Shown one piece after another: positions 1-7,939 of a stretch of DNA of 64,000 bases; the first letter of the stretch is position 1, and the number at the start of each line of letters is the position of its first letter. This DNA comes from Azonexus sp. (lineage in GTDB: Bacteria > Pseudomonadota > Gammaproteobacteria > Burkholderiales > Rhodocyclaceae), in contig JAUYSK010000003.1 in assembly GCA_030696345.1 (NCBI GenBank), positions 1-64,000 on the forward strand, read 5' to 3'. The notes below the pieces were generated by a model, which was given only the letters and a program-made list of their open reading frames with translations, ran no database searches and was not told the origin of the DNA. The position numbers and the translations under genes were made by a program.

Positions 1-835
1 CCACGTCTCCAGCGTGCCCGAGCCGACCAACCCGGTGCACCTCTCCGGCGTCACCGGCCGGCTTGAATTGAAAAAGGCCAGCTTCCGCTACGGCACTCGC
101 TCGGTCACCCGCGACGTCGATCTGATCATCCAGCCCGGTGAAATGATCGGCCTGGTCGGCCATTCCGGCTCCGGCAAGTCCACGCTGGTCAACCTGATCT
201 GCCGCTTCTATGACGTTTCCGAAGGCCAGGTGCTGATCGACGGCGTCGACGTCCGTTCCGTGCCGGTCGCCGAGTTCCGCCAACACATCGGCCTCGTGCT
301 GCAGGAACCCTTCCTGTTCTTCGGCACCATCGCCGACAACATCGCCTACGGCAAACCCAACGCGACGCGGCAGGAAATCATCGCCGCCGCCCGCGCTGCC
401 CACGCCCACGAGTTCATCCTGCGCCTGCCACACGGCTACGATTCACTGGTCGGCGAACGCGGTCAGGGCCTATCCGGCGGCGAGCGTCAGCGTATTTCCA
501 TCGCCCGCGCCCTGTTGATTGACCCGCGCATCCTGATCCTCGACGAGGCGACCTCTGCGGTCGACACCGAAACCGAGAAGGAAATCCAGAAGGCGCTCGA
601 CAACCTCGTCAAGGGCCGCACCACCATCGCCATCGCCCACCGCCTGAGCACGCTGCGCAAGGCCGACCGGCTGGTGGTCATGGATCGCGGCCGCATCGTC
701 GAGATCGGCAACCACGATGAACTGATGGCGACCGAAGGGCAATACTTCAAGCTCTACATGGCCCAGGCCCGCAACGTCGATACCGAACCCATGCTGCCGC
801 GTTCGCCGAACCAGCCTAAAACTCATGCGGAATAA
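1..835 (+). CDS. ABC exporter, ATP-binding C-terminal part (5' truncated by window edge)
   Basis: The reading frame is open to the left edge (codons begin at base 2), so this is the 3' part of a larger gene. The visible part is a complete ABC nucleotide-binding domain: Walker A GHSGSGKS, Q-loop VLQEP, signature LSGGERQR, Walker B ILILDEATSAVD and H-loop IAHRLS. This arrangement is typical of the C-terminal half of type I exporters with a fused membrane domain, which would lie upstream. It ends 4 bases before a DUF1854 gene and two cyanophycin-synthetase genes, so it belongs to a cyanophycin-linked cluster. The transported substrate cannot be read from the sequence. Confidence 0.9.
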   Translation, partial: HVSSVPEPTNPVHLSGVTGRLELKKASFRYGTRSVTRDVDLIIQPGEMIGLVGHSGSGKSTLVNLICRFYDVSEGQVLIDGVDVRSVPVAEFRQHIGLVLQEPFLFFGTIADNIAYGKPNATRQEIIAAARAAHAHEFILRLPHGYDSLVGERGQGLSGGERQRISIARALLIDPRILILDEATSAVDTETEKEIQKALDNLVKGRTTIAIAHRLSTLRKADRLVVMDRGRIVEIGNHDELMATEGQYFKLYMAQARNVDTEPMLPRSPNQPKTHAE

Positions 836-839
836 GCCC

Positions 840-1310
840 ATGTCGAATACCCATTTCCAACTGCAGCGTGATTCCTACGGTCGACTGGTATTAACAGCCG
901 AAAATGGAGACATCCACGAAGGCGTCACGCCGGTGCGGGCTTTCCCCATCGCCGCCCCCGACGAAGGCCTGTCGCTGGTCAATTACGAAGGCCACGAGGT
1001 CGCCTGGATCGATCACCTGGACGATCTGCCGCCGACCATCGGCCAACTGATCGAAGCAGACCTGGCCAGCCGCGAATTCGTGCCGGAAATCGAGCGCATC
1101 GAAGCCGTTTCCAGCTTTGCCTGCCCGAGCACCTGGCAACTGGTCACCAATCGCGGCGATGCCGAGCTGATACTGAAAGGCGAGGAAGACATCCGCCGCC
1201 TGAGCCAGACGCGTCTGCTCATCGCCGACGCCCACGGAATCCAGTTCCTGATCCGCGATTTGAGCGCACTGGACCGGCACAGCCGCAAGCTTCTCGACCG
1301 CTTCCTGTAA
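840..1310 (+). CDS. DUF1854 family protein, cyanophycin-cluster associated
   Basis: A 156-residue soluble protein with no signal peptide or membrane segment. It matches the DUF1854 type by its pattern: an opening strand motif, then EVAWIDHLDDLP, and a C-terminal IRDLSALDRHSRKLLDRF. I chose ATG 840 over an in-frame ATG at 825 because 825 overlaps the end of the ABC gene and 840 has a GGAA just upstream. It sits between the ABC exporter and the first CphA-like gene with a 4-base gap, suggesting co-transcription. In related bacteria this family is known beside cyanophycin genes; its biochemical role is unknown. Confidence 0.82.
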   Translation: MSNTHFQLQRDSYGRLVLTAENGDIHEGVTPVRAFPIAAPDEGLSLVNYEGHEVAWIDHLDDLPPTIGQLIEADLASREFVPEIERIEAVSSFACPSTWQLVTNRGDAELILKGEEDIRRLSQTRLLIADAHGIQFLIRDLSALDRHSRKLLDRFL

Positions 1311-1428
1311 CGCTTTGTCCGGTTGCGTGACATTTTTAGACGGCGGTCAGCCGCAAGCGGACGAAAGCGTTAATAATGCTGAAATCAAACATTCATCACC
1401 GCAGGCCAACGGAGCCAGAGCCAAGAGC

Positions 1429-3681
1429 ATGAAGAAAAAGGACATCATTTTCCAGGACACGATTTCATTGCGTGGCCCCAATATCTGGACCTACCCCCCG
1501 GTCATCGAGACCTGGATCGACATCGGCGAACTCGAAGACTTCCCTTCCGACAAGATTCCCGGCCTTTACGAGCGCCTGAGCGCCTGGCTACCCGGCCTCG
1601 TCGAGCACCGCTGCAATTACGGCGAGCATGGCGGCTTCCTGCGCCGCCTAAAGGAAGGCACCTGGCCCGGTCACATCCTCGAACACATCGTGCTCGAACT
1701 GATGACGCTGGCTGGCCTGCCTGACGGTTTCGGCCGAACCCGCGAAACCACGACGCGTGGCGTTTACAAGCTGGTCGTTTCCAACTTCCATGAAGAAGTG
1801 ACGCGCATGTCGCTTGACGTCGGCCGCGAACTGCTGCTCGCTGCCATCGCCGACGAGCCTTACGATCTCGATGAAGCCGTCCGCCTACTGCGCCGCAAGG
1901 TTGATCGCAAATACCTCGGCCCCTCGACCGCCGCCATCGTCCTGGCTGGCGAAAAGCGCGGCATTCCGCACATCCGCCTGCTCGACGACGGCAACCTCGT
2001 CCAGCTTGGCTACGGCGCCGCCATGCGCCGCATCTGGACAGCCGAAACCGACCGGACCAGCGCCATCGCCGAAACCATTTCGCGCGACAAGGATTTGACC
2101 AAGGAGCTGATCTCCTCGGTCGGCGTCCCGGTGCCGGAAGGCCGCGAAGTCGACAGCGCCGACGACGCCTGGGAAGCCGCCGAAGACATTGGCGTGCCGG
2201 TCGTCGTCAAGCCGACCGACGGCAACCACGGGCGTGGCGTTTTCATCGACCTGACAACCAAGGAAGAAGTCGCCAAGGCCTATGCCATCGCCGTCGAGGA
2301 AGGTTCCGGCGTCCTCGTTGAACGCTCCATCCAGGGCATCGAACATCGCCTGCTGGTCGTCGGTGGCAAGCTGGTCGCCGCCAATCGCAGCGACTTGATC
2401 ACCGTGACCGGCGACGGCAAGTCGACCGTGCTCGATCTGATCGACAGCCAGGTCAACGTTGACCCGCGGCGCGGCACGACCGAACTGCATCCGCTGTCGA
2501 TCATCAAGGTCGATACCGCCGCCAAGATAGAACTCGAACGCCAGGGCCTCAACGCTGACAGCGTCCCGGCCAAGGACCGCGAAGTGCTGATCCAGCGCAA
2601 CGCCAACCATGCCTTCGACTGCACCGACGACGTCCATCCCGAAACCGCCCAGGTTGCTGCATTGGCGGCCCGCGTTGTTGGCCTCGACATCGCCGGCATC
2701 GACCTCGTCTGTCAGGATGTCTCGAAGCCACTAGCGGAGCAAGGGGGTGCCATCGTTGAAGTCAATGCCGGTCCCAGCCTGCTCATGCACATCAAGCCGG
2801 GCATCGGCAAGCCGCGCCCGGTCGGTCAGGCCATCGTCGACAATCTGTTTGCCCCTAACGAAAACGGGCGCGTGCCACTGGTTGGCGTCACTGGTACCCA
2901 CGGCAAGAACGCCGTAGCCAAGATGGTCGCCCACCTGATCTACCTGTCCGGCCAGCAAGGCGGCCTGGCCTGCAAGGATGGCATTTACCTCAGCCGTCGC
3001 CAGGTCCAGAAAACCAGTGCTGCCAACTGGGAAGGCGGTCGCCGCCTGCTCATGAACCGCTCGGTTCAAGCTGCGGTGATCGAAAACGGTGCCAAAGTCA
3101 TTCTTGGCGAAGGCCTGGCCTACGATCGTTGCTCGGTCGGTATCGTCACCAACATTGTTTCGGAAGAAGAAGACCTGTCGCGCTGGGATACCCAGCCGAC
3201 TGGCGGCGAGTACTACACGACACCACGTTCGATCTACCGGACGCAGGTCGACGTCGTGTTGCCCAGCGGCCATGCCGTGCTCAACGCCGAGGACGAACTG
3301 GTCGCCGACTTTGCCGAGTTGTGCGATGGCGAGGTGATTTTCTTTGCCTGCGACCCGGCCAACCCGACGCTGCTCGCCCATCTGGCTGCCGGCAAGCGGG
3401 GCGTCACCGTTGCCGACAAACGCATCGTGCTGCGCACCGGTGCCGATGAAATCCGCCTCAGCCGACTGGTTGATGCGCCTTACATCGGCAAGGCCAAGCA
3501 GCCAAAAAACATTGCAAACGTGCTGGCCGGCATTGCTGCCGGCTGGGCCATGGGTCTGAGCAAGGAAGTGATGACGACCGGCCTCAAGACCTTCGGCCTC
3601 GAACTGATCGACCCCGCCGCGCTGATTCTGCAGCCCGCCAAAAAGTCGCAACCCAAGAAGCCGGCTACCGCCCGCAAATAA
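1429..3681 (+). CDS. Cyanophycin synthetase-like protein with degenerate Mur-ligase domain (CphA'/CphA2-like)
   Basis: About 750 residues, a paralogue of the next gene along most of its length. It has the CphA N-terminal domain, then an ATP-grasp domain (VVKPTDGNHGRGV, and a metal-site region EVNAGPSLLMH), then a Mur-ligase-like domain. In that last domain the P-loop reads GTHGKNAV instead of GTNGKTTT, and the protein stops about where the Mur C-terminal domain should begin, ending in a Lys/Pro/Ala tail. ATP-grasp chemistry is therefore probably kept while the second ligase site is probably lost. Cyanobacterial CphA2, which joins beta-Asp-Arg dipeptides, shows the same kind of loss; similarity of function is inference. 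The start at 1429 was chosen because homology begins there; an in-frame start at 1315 would add 38 unlikely residues. Confidence 0.85.
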   Translation: MKKKDIIFQDTISLRGPNIWTYPPVIETWIDIGELEDFPSDKIPGLYERLSAWLPGLVEHRCNYGEHGGFLRRLKEGTWPGHILEHIVLELMTLAGLPDGFGRTRETTTRGVYKLVVSNFHEEVTRMSLDVGRELLLAAIADEPYDLDEAVRLLRRKVDRKYLGPSTAAIVLAGEKRGIPHIRLLDDGNLVQLGYGAAMRRIWTAETDRTSAIAETISRDKDLTKELISSVGVPVPEGREVDSADDAWEAAEDIGVPVVVKPTDGNHGRGVFIDLTTKEEVAKAYAIAVEEGSGVLVERSIQGIEHRLLVVGGKLVAANRSDLITVTGDGKSTVLDLIDSQVNVDPRRGTTELHPLSIIKVDTAAKIELERQGLNADSVPAKDREVLIQRNANHAFDCTDDVHPETAQVAALAARVVGLDIAGIDLVCQDVSKPLAEQGGAIVEVNAGPSLLMHIKPGIGKPRPVGQAIVDNLFAPNENGRVPLVGVTGTHGKNAVAKMVAHLIYLSGQQGGLACKDGIYLSRRQVQKTSAANWEGGRRLLMNRSVQAAVIENGAKVILGEGLAYDRCSVGIVTNIVSEEEDLSRWDTQPTGGEYYTTPRSIYRTQVDVVLPSGHAVLNAEDELVADFAELCDGEVIFFACDPANPTLLAHLAAGKRGVTVADKRIVLRTGADEIRLSRLVDAPYIGKAKQPKNIANVLAGIAAGWAMGLSKEVMTTGLKTFGLELIDPAALILQPAKKSQPKKPATARK

Positions 3682-3697
3682 CGAGGAATCAAGCGTC

Positions 3698-6268
3698 ATG
3701 GACGTTTCCCGCATTCGTGCCCTGCGCGGCCCCAACCTGTGGAGCCGGCATACCGCCATTCAGGCCATCGTCACCTGCGAAGGTGCCGAGGTCGCCATTT
3801 CCGACCTGCCCAATTTCGAAGCCCGCCTGCGCGAGCGCTTCCCGGAACTGGGTGACCTGATTCCCTCCGACCACCTCGATACCGTGTCGATGGCCCACGC
3901 CCTCGAATTCGCCGCCCTTGGCCTGCAAGCTCAGGCCGGTTGCCCGGTGACCTTCAGCCGCACGGCGCAGACCGTTGACCAGGGCGTCTATCAGGTCGTC
4001 GTCGAATACACCGAAGAAGACGTCGGCCGCCTGGCCTTCGAACGCGCCGAGCAGCTTTGCAACGCTGCGCTCAACGACACGCCCTTCGATCTGGACGGCG
4101 TCCTCAAGGAGCTGCGCGACCTCGATGAAGATATCCGCCTCGGACCATCAACCGGCGCCATCGTGTCGGCCGCACTGGCCCGTGGCATCCCGATCCGCCG
4201 CCTGACGCAGGGCAGCCTCGTCCAGTTCGGCTGGGGCAGCAAGCAGAAGCGCATCCAGGCCGCCGAAACCAGCCTGACCAGCGCCATCGGCGAATCGATT
4301 GCCCAGGACAAGGAACTGACCAAGAAACTGTTGCACGCTTCCGGCGTCGCCGTGCCCATCGGCCGCCCGGTCGAAGACGAAGACGATGCCTGGAAGGCTG
4401 CACTGGAAATTGGCCTGCCGGTCGTCGTCAAGCCGCAGGACGGCAATCAGGGCAAGGGTATTTCGGTCAACCTGACCACAGAGGAACAGGTGCGCCGCGC
4501 CTACCGCGTTGCCATCGAGTTCCGCGACGACATCATGGTCGAGAAATTCCTGTCCGGCCACGACTGGCGCCTGCTGGTCATCGGCGACAAGCTGATCGCC
4601 GCCGCCCGCCGTGACCCGCCGCTGGTCATCGGCGACGGCACGCATACGGTCCGCGAACTGGTCGATATCGTCAATCGCGATCCGCGCCGTTCGGATGGCC
4701 ACGCCACCTCGCTGACCAAGATCCGTTTCGACGAAATCGCCCTCTCCCGCCTTGAGGAGCAGGGTTACACCGCCGACTCCGTTCCCGGTCGCGGCGTTCG
4801 CGTCGTTCTGCGCAACAACGCCAACCTGTCGACCGGCGGCACCGCCACCGATGTCACCGACGACGTGCACCCGGAACTGGCTGCCGCCGCCGTCGCCGCC
4901 GCCCAGACCGTCGGCCTCGACATCTGCGGCATCGACGTCGTTTGCGACACCATGCACAAGCCGCTCGAAGAACAGGGCGGCGGCATCGTCGAATGCAACG
5001 CCGCACCCGGCCTGCGCATGCACCTTGACCCGTCCTTCGGCAAGGGCCGGGCGGTCGGCGAAGCCATTGTCGGCATGATGTTCCCCGACGGCGACAATGC
5101 CCGCATCCCGGTCGTTGCCATTGCCGGTACCAACGGCAAGACAACCACCAGCCGCCTGATCGGCCGCATTTTCGAAGCCGACAAGCTGCGGGTTGGCATG
5201 ACCAGCACCGACGGCATCTACGTCGAAGGCCGCCGCATCGATACCGGCGACTGCTCCGGCCCGCGGAGCGCACGCAACGTACTGATGCACCCGGATGTTG
5301 ACGCAGCCGTCTTCGAAACCGCTCGTGGCGGGGTACTGCGCGAAGGCCTAGGTTTCGACATGTGCAACGTGGCTGTCATCACCAATATCGGCATCGGTGA
5401 TCACCTCGGCCTCAATTACATCACGACGGTCGATGAACTGGCCGTGGTCAAGCGCGTCATCGTTGAAAACGTGGCGCCCTCCGGCACGGCCGTTCTCAAC
5501 GCCGCGGACCCGGTTGTTGCTGCCATGGCTCACCACTGCCAGGGCGACATCATTTTCTTTGCCCGTGACCGCATGAACCCGGTTCTTGCCACGCACCGCG
5601 CCCAGGGAAGGCGGGTTGTTCATGTCGAACGCGAGTCCATCGTCTGCAGCGAGGGACGCAAGAAACATCGCATCCCACTGGCCAATATTCCGCTCACCCG
5701 CAACGGCACCATCGGTTTCCAGATCGAAAATGCCATGGCCGCCATCGGCACTGGCTGGGCGCTCGGCTACGACTGGGACATCATCGAGCGCGCCTTGGCC
5801 AGTTTTGTCAGCGATGCCGCATCAGCCCCTGGCCGCTTCAATGTTTTCGACTACAAAGGGGCGACCTTGATCGCCGACTACGGCCACAACCCGGATGCCA
5901 TCCAGGCGCTGGTCGGTGCCATCAACAACATGCCGGCCGTGCGTCGCTCGGTGGTCATCAGTGGCGCCGGCGACCGGCGCGACGACGATATTCGCCAGCA
6001 GACCGAAATCCTCGGCGATGCCTTCGACGACGTGATCCTCTACCAGGACGCCTGCCAGCGTGGTCGCGAGGATGGCGAAGTGATCCGCGTGCTCCGTGAA
6101 GGCCTGGCCAATGCCAAACGGACAAAACAAATCGATGCCATTGATGGTGAATTCATTGCCATCGACCACGCGCTGAGCCGTCTGCAACCGGGTGATCTGT
6201 GCCTGATCCTGATCGATCAGGTGGAAGAGGCGCTGGCCCATATCGAGAAACGCCTGGCAGAAAACTGA
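3698..6268 (+). CDS. cphA: Cyanophycin synthetase
   Basis: An 856-residue protein, near the usual 870-900 of CphA. It polymerises Asp and Arg into multi-L-arginyl-poly-L-aspartate, a nitrogen and carbon reserve. The N-terminal domain is followed by an ATP-grasp domain (VVKPQDGNQGKGI, ECNAAPGLRMH) that adds Asp, and a Mur-ligase domain with an intact P-loop GTNGKTTTS, the TARGGVLREGLG segment and the C-terminal YGHNPDAIQAL, which adds Arg. It starts 16 bases after the shorter paralogue and has a GAGGAA ribosome site upstream. A terminator follows. All key motifs are present, so it is probably functional. No cyanophycinase gene lies in the window. Confidence 0.95.
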   Translation: MDVSRIRALRGPNLWSRHTAIQAIVTCEGAEVAISDLPNFEARLRERFPELGDLIPSDHLDTVSMAHALEFAALGLQAQAGCPVTFSRTAQTVDQGVYQVVVEYTEEDVGRLAFERAEQLCNAALNDTPFDLDGVLKELRDLDEDIRLGPSTGAIVSAALARGIPIRRLTQGSLVQFGWGSKQKRIQAAETSLTSAIGESIAQDKELTKKLLHASGVAVPIGRPVEDEDDAWKAALEIGLPVVVKPQDGNQGKGISVNLTTEEQVRRAYRVAIEFRDDIMVEKFLSGHDWRLLVIGDKLIAAARRDPPLVIGDGTHTVRELVDIVNRDPRRSDGHATSLTKIRFDEIALSRLEEQGYTADSVPGRGVRVVLRNNANLSTGGTATDVTDDVHPELAAAAVAAAQTVGLDICGIDVVCDTMHKPLEEQGGGIVECNAAPGLRMHLDPSFGKGRAVGEAIVGMMFPDGDNARIPVVAIAGTNGKTTTSRLIGRIFEADKLRVGMTSTDGIYVEGRRIDTGDCSGPRSARNVLMHPDVDAAVFETARGGVLREGLGFDMCNVAVITNIGIGDHLGLNYITTVDELAVVKRVIVENVAPSGTAVLNAADPVVAAMAHHCQGDIIFFARDRMNPVLATHRAQGRRVVHVERESIVCSEGRKKHRIPLANIPLTRNGTIGFQIENAMAAIGTGWALGYDWDIIERALASFVSDAASAPGRFNVFDYKGATLIADYGHNPDAIQALVGAINNMPAVRRSVVISGAGDRRDDDIRQQTEILGDAFDDVILYQDACQRGREDGEVIRVLREGLANAKRTKQIDAIDGEFIAIDHALSRLQPGDLCLILIDQVEEALAHIEKRLAEN

Positions 6269-6293
6269 CCCGCCCCAAGTGCGGCCGGTAACG

Positions 6294-6328
6294 AATCCCG
6301 ACAGCTAACGCAGTATCGGGATTTTTTC
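6294..6328 (+). terminator. Rho-independent terminator after cphA
   Basis: An 8-base inverted repeat (AATCCCGA / TCGGGATT) with a 14-base loop is followed by a run of T. It lies 25 bases after the cphA stop and before the convergent HD-GYP gene, so it should end the cyanophycin transcript. Confidence 0.75.
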
Positions 6329-6344
6329 TATTCAGGTGAGCATT

Positions 6345-7931
6345 TCAGCAATCAATTTGCTGCGCACCCAGAAAACCCTCGGCGTACTTGCGATAGACCT
6401 CGCTCTTTAGGAAGACCTCATGCAAATCGGGATCGATGTGGCCATTCTTCTTGAAATTTTCGAGAATGCTCAAGGCCTGGGATAGCTTCATCCCTTCCTT
6501 GTAAGGCCTGTCCTTTGCGGTCAACGCCTCAAAAATGTCGGAAATACCCATCATTCGTGCCTGCCAGCTCATCTGCTCGCGCTTGAGGCCTTTCGGATAG
6601 CCCTTGCCATCCATGCGCTCATGGTGACCACCGGCGTACTCAGGCACATTTTTCAGGTGCTTCGGCCAGGGCAGCTGCTCCAGCATTTTTATGGTCGCAA
6701 CGATGTGGTGATTGATCGTTTCACGTTCGGATTGCGTCAGCGTACCGGCGCGTATGGTCAGATTCTCCAGTTCGTTGTCGCTCAGGAAGGCGACCTCGTT
6801 ACCCTCCTCATTGCGCCAGCGATACTCGGTTCCAATACGTTTGATGCGCTCGATGTCTTCATCGGACATCCTCTCGCCACCGACATTGGCCTTGCGAAGA
6901 AATTCGCGGTCGGCATCGCATTGCTCACAGAATGCCAGATATGAACTCTCGGCCTCAGTCGCGGCCTGCCCTTCGGCAATGCTGCGCCATTTGCGCGCTT
7001 CGGCATCGCGCTTGAGCACTTCAAAGCGGGTATCGACCAGATGAATGCGATCATAGATGGTCTGCAACTTGGTCGCCTTGTCGACCACATGAACAGGCGT
7101 CGTCACCTTGCCACAGTCATGCATCAGTGCAGCAATGCGCAGCTCGTAGCGATCCTTGTCGGTCAGCCTGAAATCGGCGAGCGGGCCGCTATTGGTCGCG
7201 TCCACCGCATCGGCCAGCAGCATCGTCAACTCAGGCACGCGCTGGCAGTGACCGCCGGTGTAGGGCGACTTTTCGTCAATCGCCAAGTTGATCATCTTGA
7301 TGAAGGCTTCGAACAGCGTTTCCAGCTGCTGCACGAGCTGTCGATTGGTCAGCGCTATGGCGGCCTGCGAGGCGAGTGACTCGGCCAGTCGCTGGTCGGC
7401 CTGCGAAAAATCGACCACAAGCTTGCTGTCAGGGCGAATGGCGTTGATCAACTGCAGCACACCAATAATTTCGCCTTCATGGTTCTGCATCGGCACGGTC
7501 AGGAATGATTGCGAGCGGTAGCCGGTGCGCTCATCGAACTTGCGCGTACCCGAAAAATCGAAACCTTCGGCGACGTATGCGTCAACAATATTGACCGTCT
7601 TGCCGGTGATCGCCGCATAGGCGGCAACCATACTATTATTGGCCGTGCCGTCATCCCTGTAGAGTGGCAAATCGGGAAACTTGCCCGAGGTTGACTGGCC
7701 GCTGGAGCCGCCAAAGGCAATATTTAGCGAGTCGGTACGAACGATCTCGAAATGCAGGTGCTGCTTGTCTTCGGAAAGCAGATAAAGGGTGCCGCCATCA
7801 GCCCGGGTAATGGCCTTTGCGGCCAACAGGATTTTTTCCAGCAACAGCTTGAGGTTGCGTTCGTTGGAGAGCGAAGCGCCGATGTCGTTAAGCTGTTCAA
7901 GGCGACGAAAGAGATCGTCGAGCGTTTCCAT
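6345..7931 (-). CDS. GAF domain / HD-GYP cyclic-di-GMP phosphodiesterase
   Basis: About 528 residues. An N-terminal GAF sensor domain (residues roughly 20-195) is followed by an HD-GYP domain. The HD part is visible as LMHDCGKVTTP and the signature as HHERMDGKGYP, so the catalytic residues for c-di-GMP hydrolysis are present. The two halves are separated by an unusually long insert of about 100 residues containing CEQCDAD. Start ATG 7931 has a GGGGG site 4 bases upstream; an in-frame ATG at 7952 would overlap the previous gene. It is the last gene of the signalling operon, 8 bases after the GAF-ATPase gene. The GAF ligand is unknown. Confidence 0.88.
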   Translation of the reverse strand: METLDDLFRRLEQLNDIGASLSNERNLKLLLEKILLAAKAITRADGGTLYLLSEDKQHLHFEIVRTDSLNIAFGGSSGQSTSGKFPDLPLYRDDGTANNSMVAAYAAITGKTVNIVDAYVAEGFDFSGTRKFDERTGYRSQSFLTVPMQNHEGEIIGVLQLINAIRPDSKLVVDFSQADQRLAESLASQAAIALTNRQLVQQLETLFEAFIKMINLAIDEKSPYTGGHCQRVPELTMLLADAVDATNSGPLADFRLTDKDRYELRIAALMHDCGKVTTPVHVVDKATKLQTIYDRIHLVDTRFEVLKRDAEARKWRSIAEGQAATEAESSYLAFCEQCDADREFLRKANVGGERMSDEDIERIKRIGTEYRWRNEEGNEVAFLSDNELENLTIRAGTLTQSERETINHHIVATIKMLEQLPWPKHLKNVPEYAGGHHERMDGKGYPKGLKREQMSWQARMMGISDIFEALTAKDRPYKEGMKLSQALSILENFKKNGHIDPDLHEVFLKSEVYRKYAEGFLGAQQIDC

Positions 7932-7939
7932 GGTGCCCC

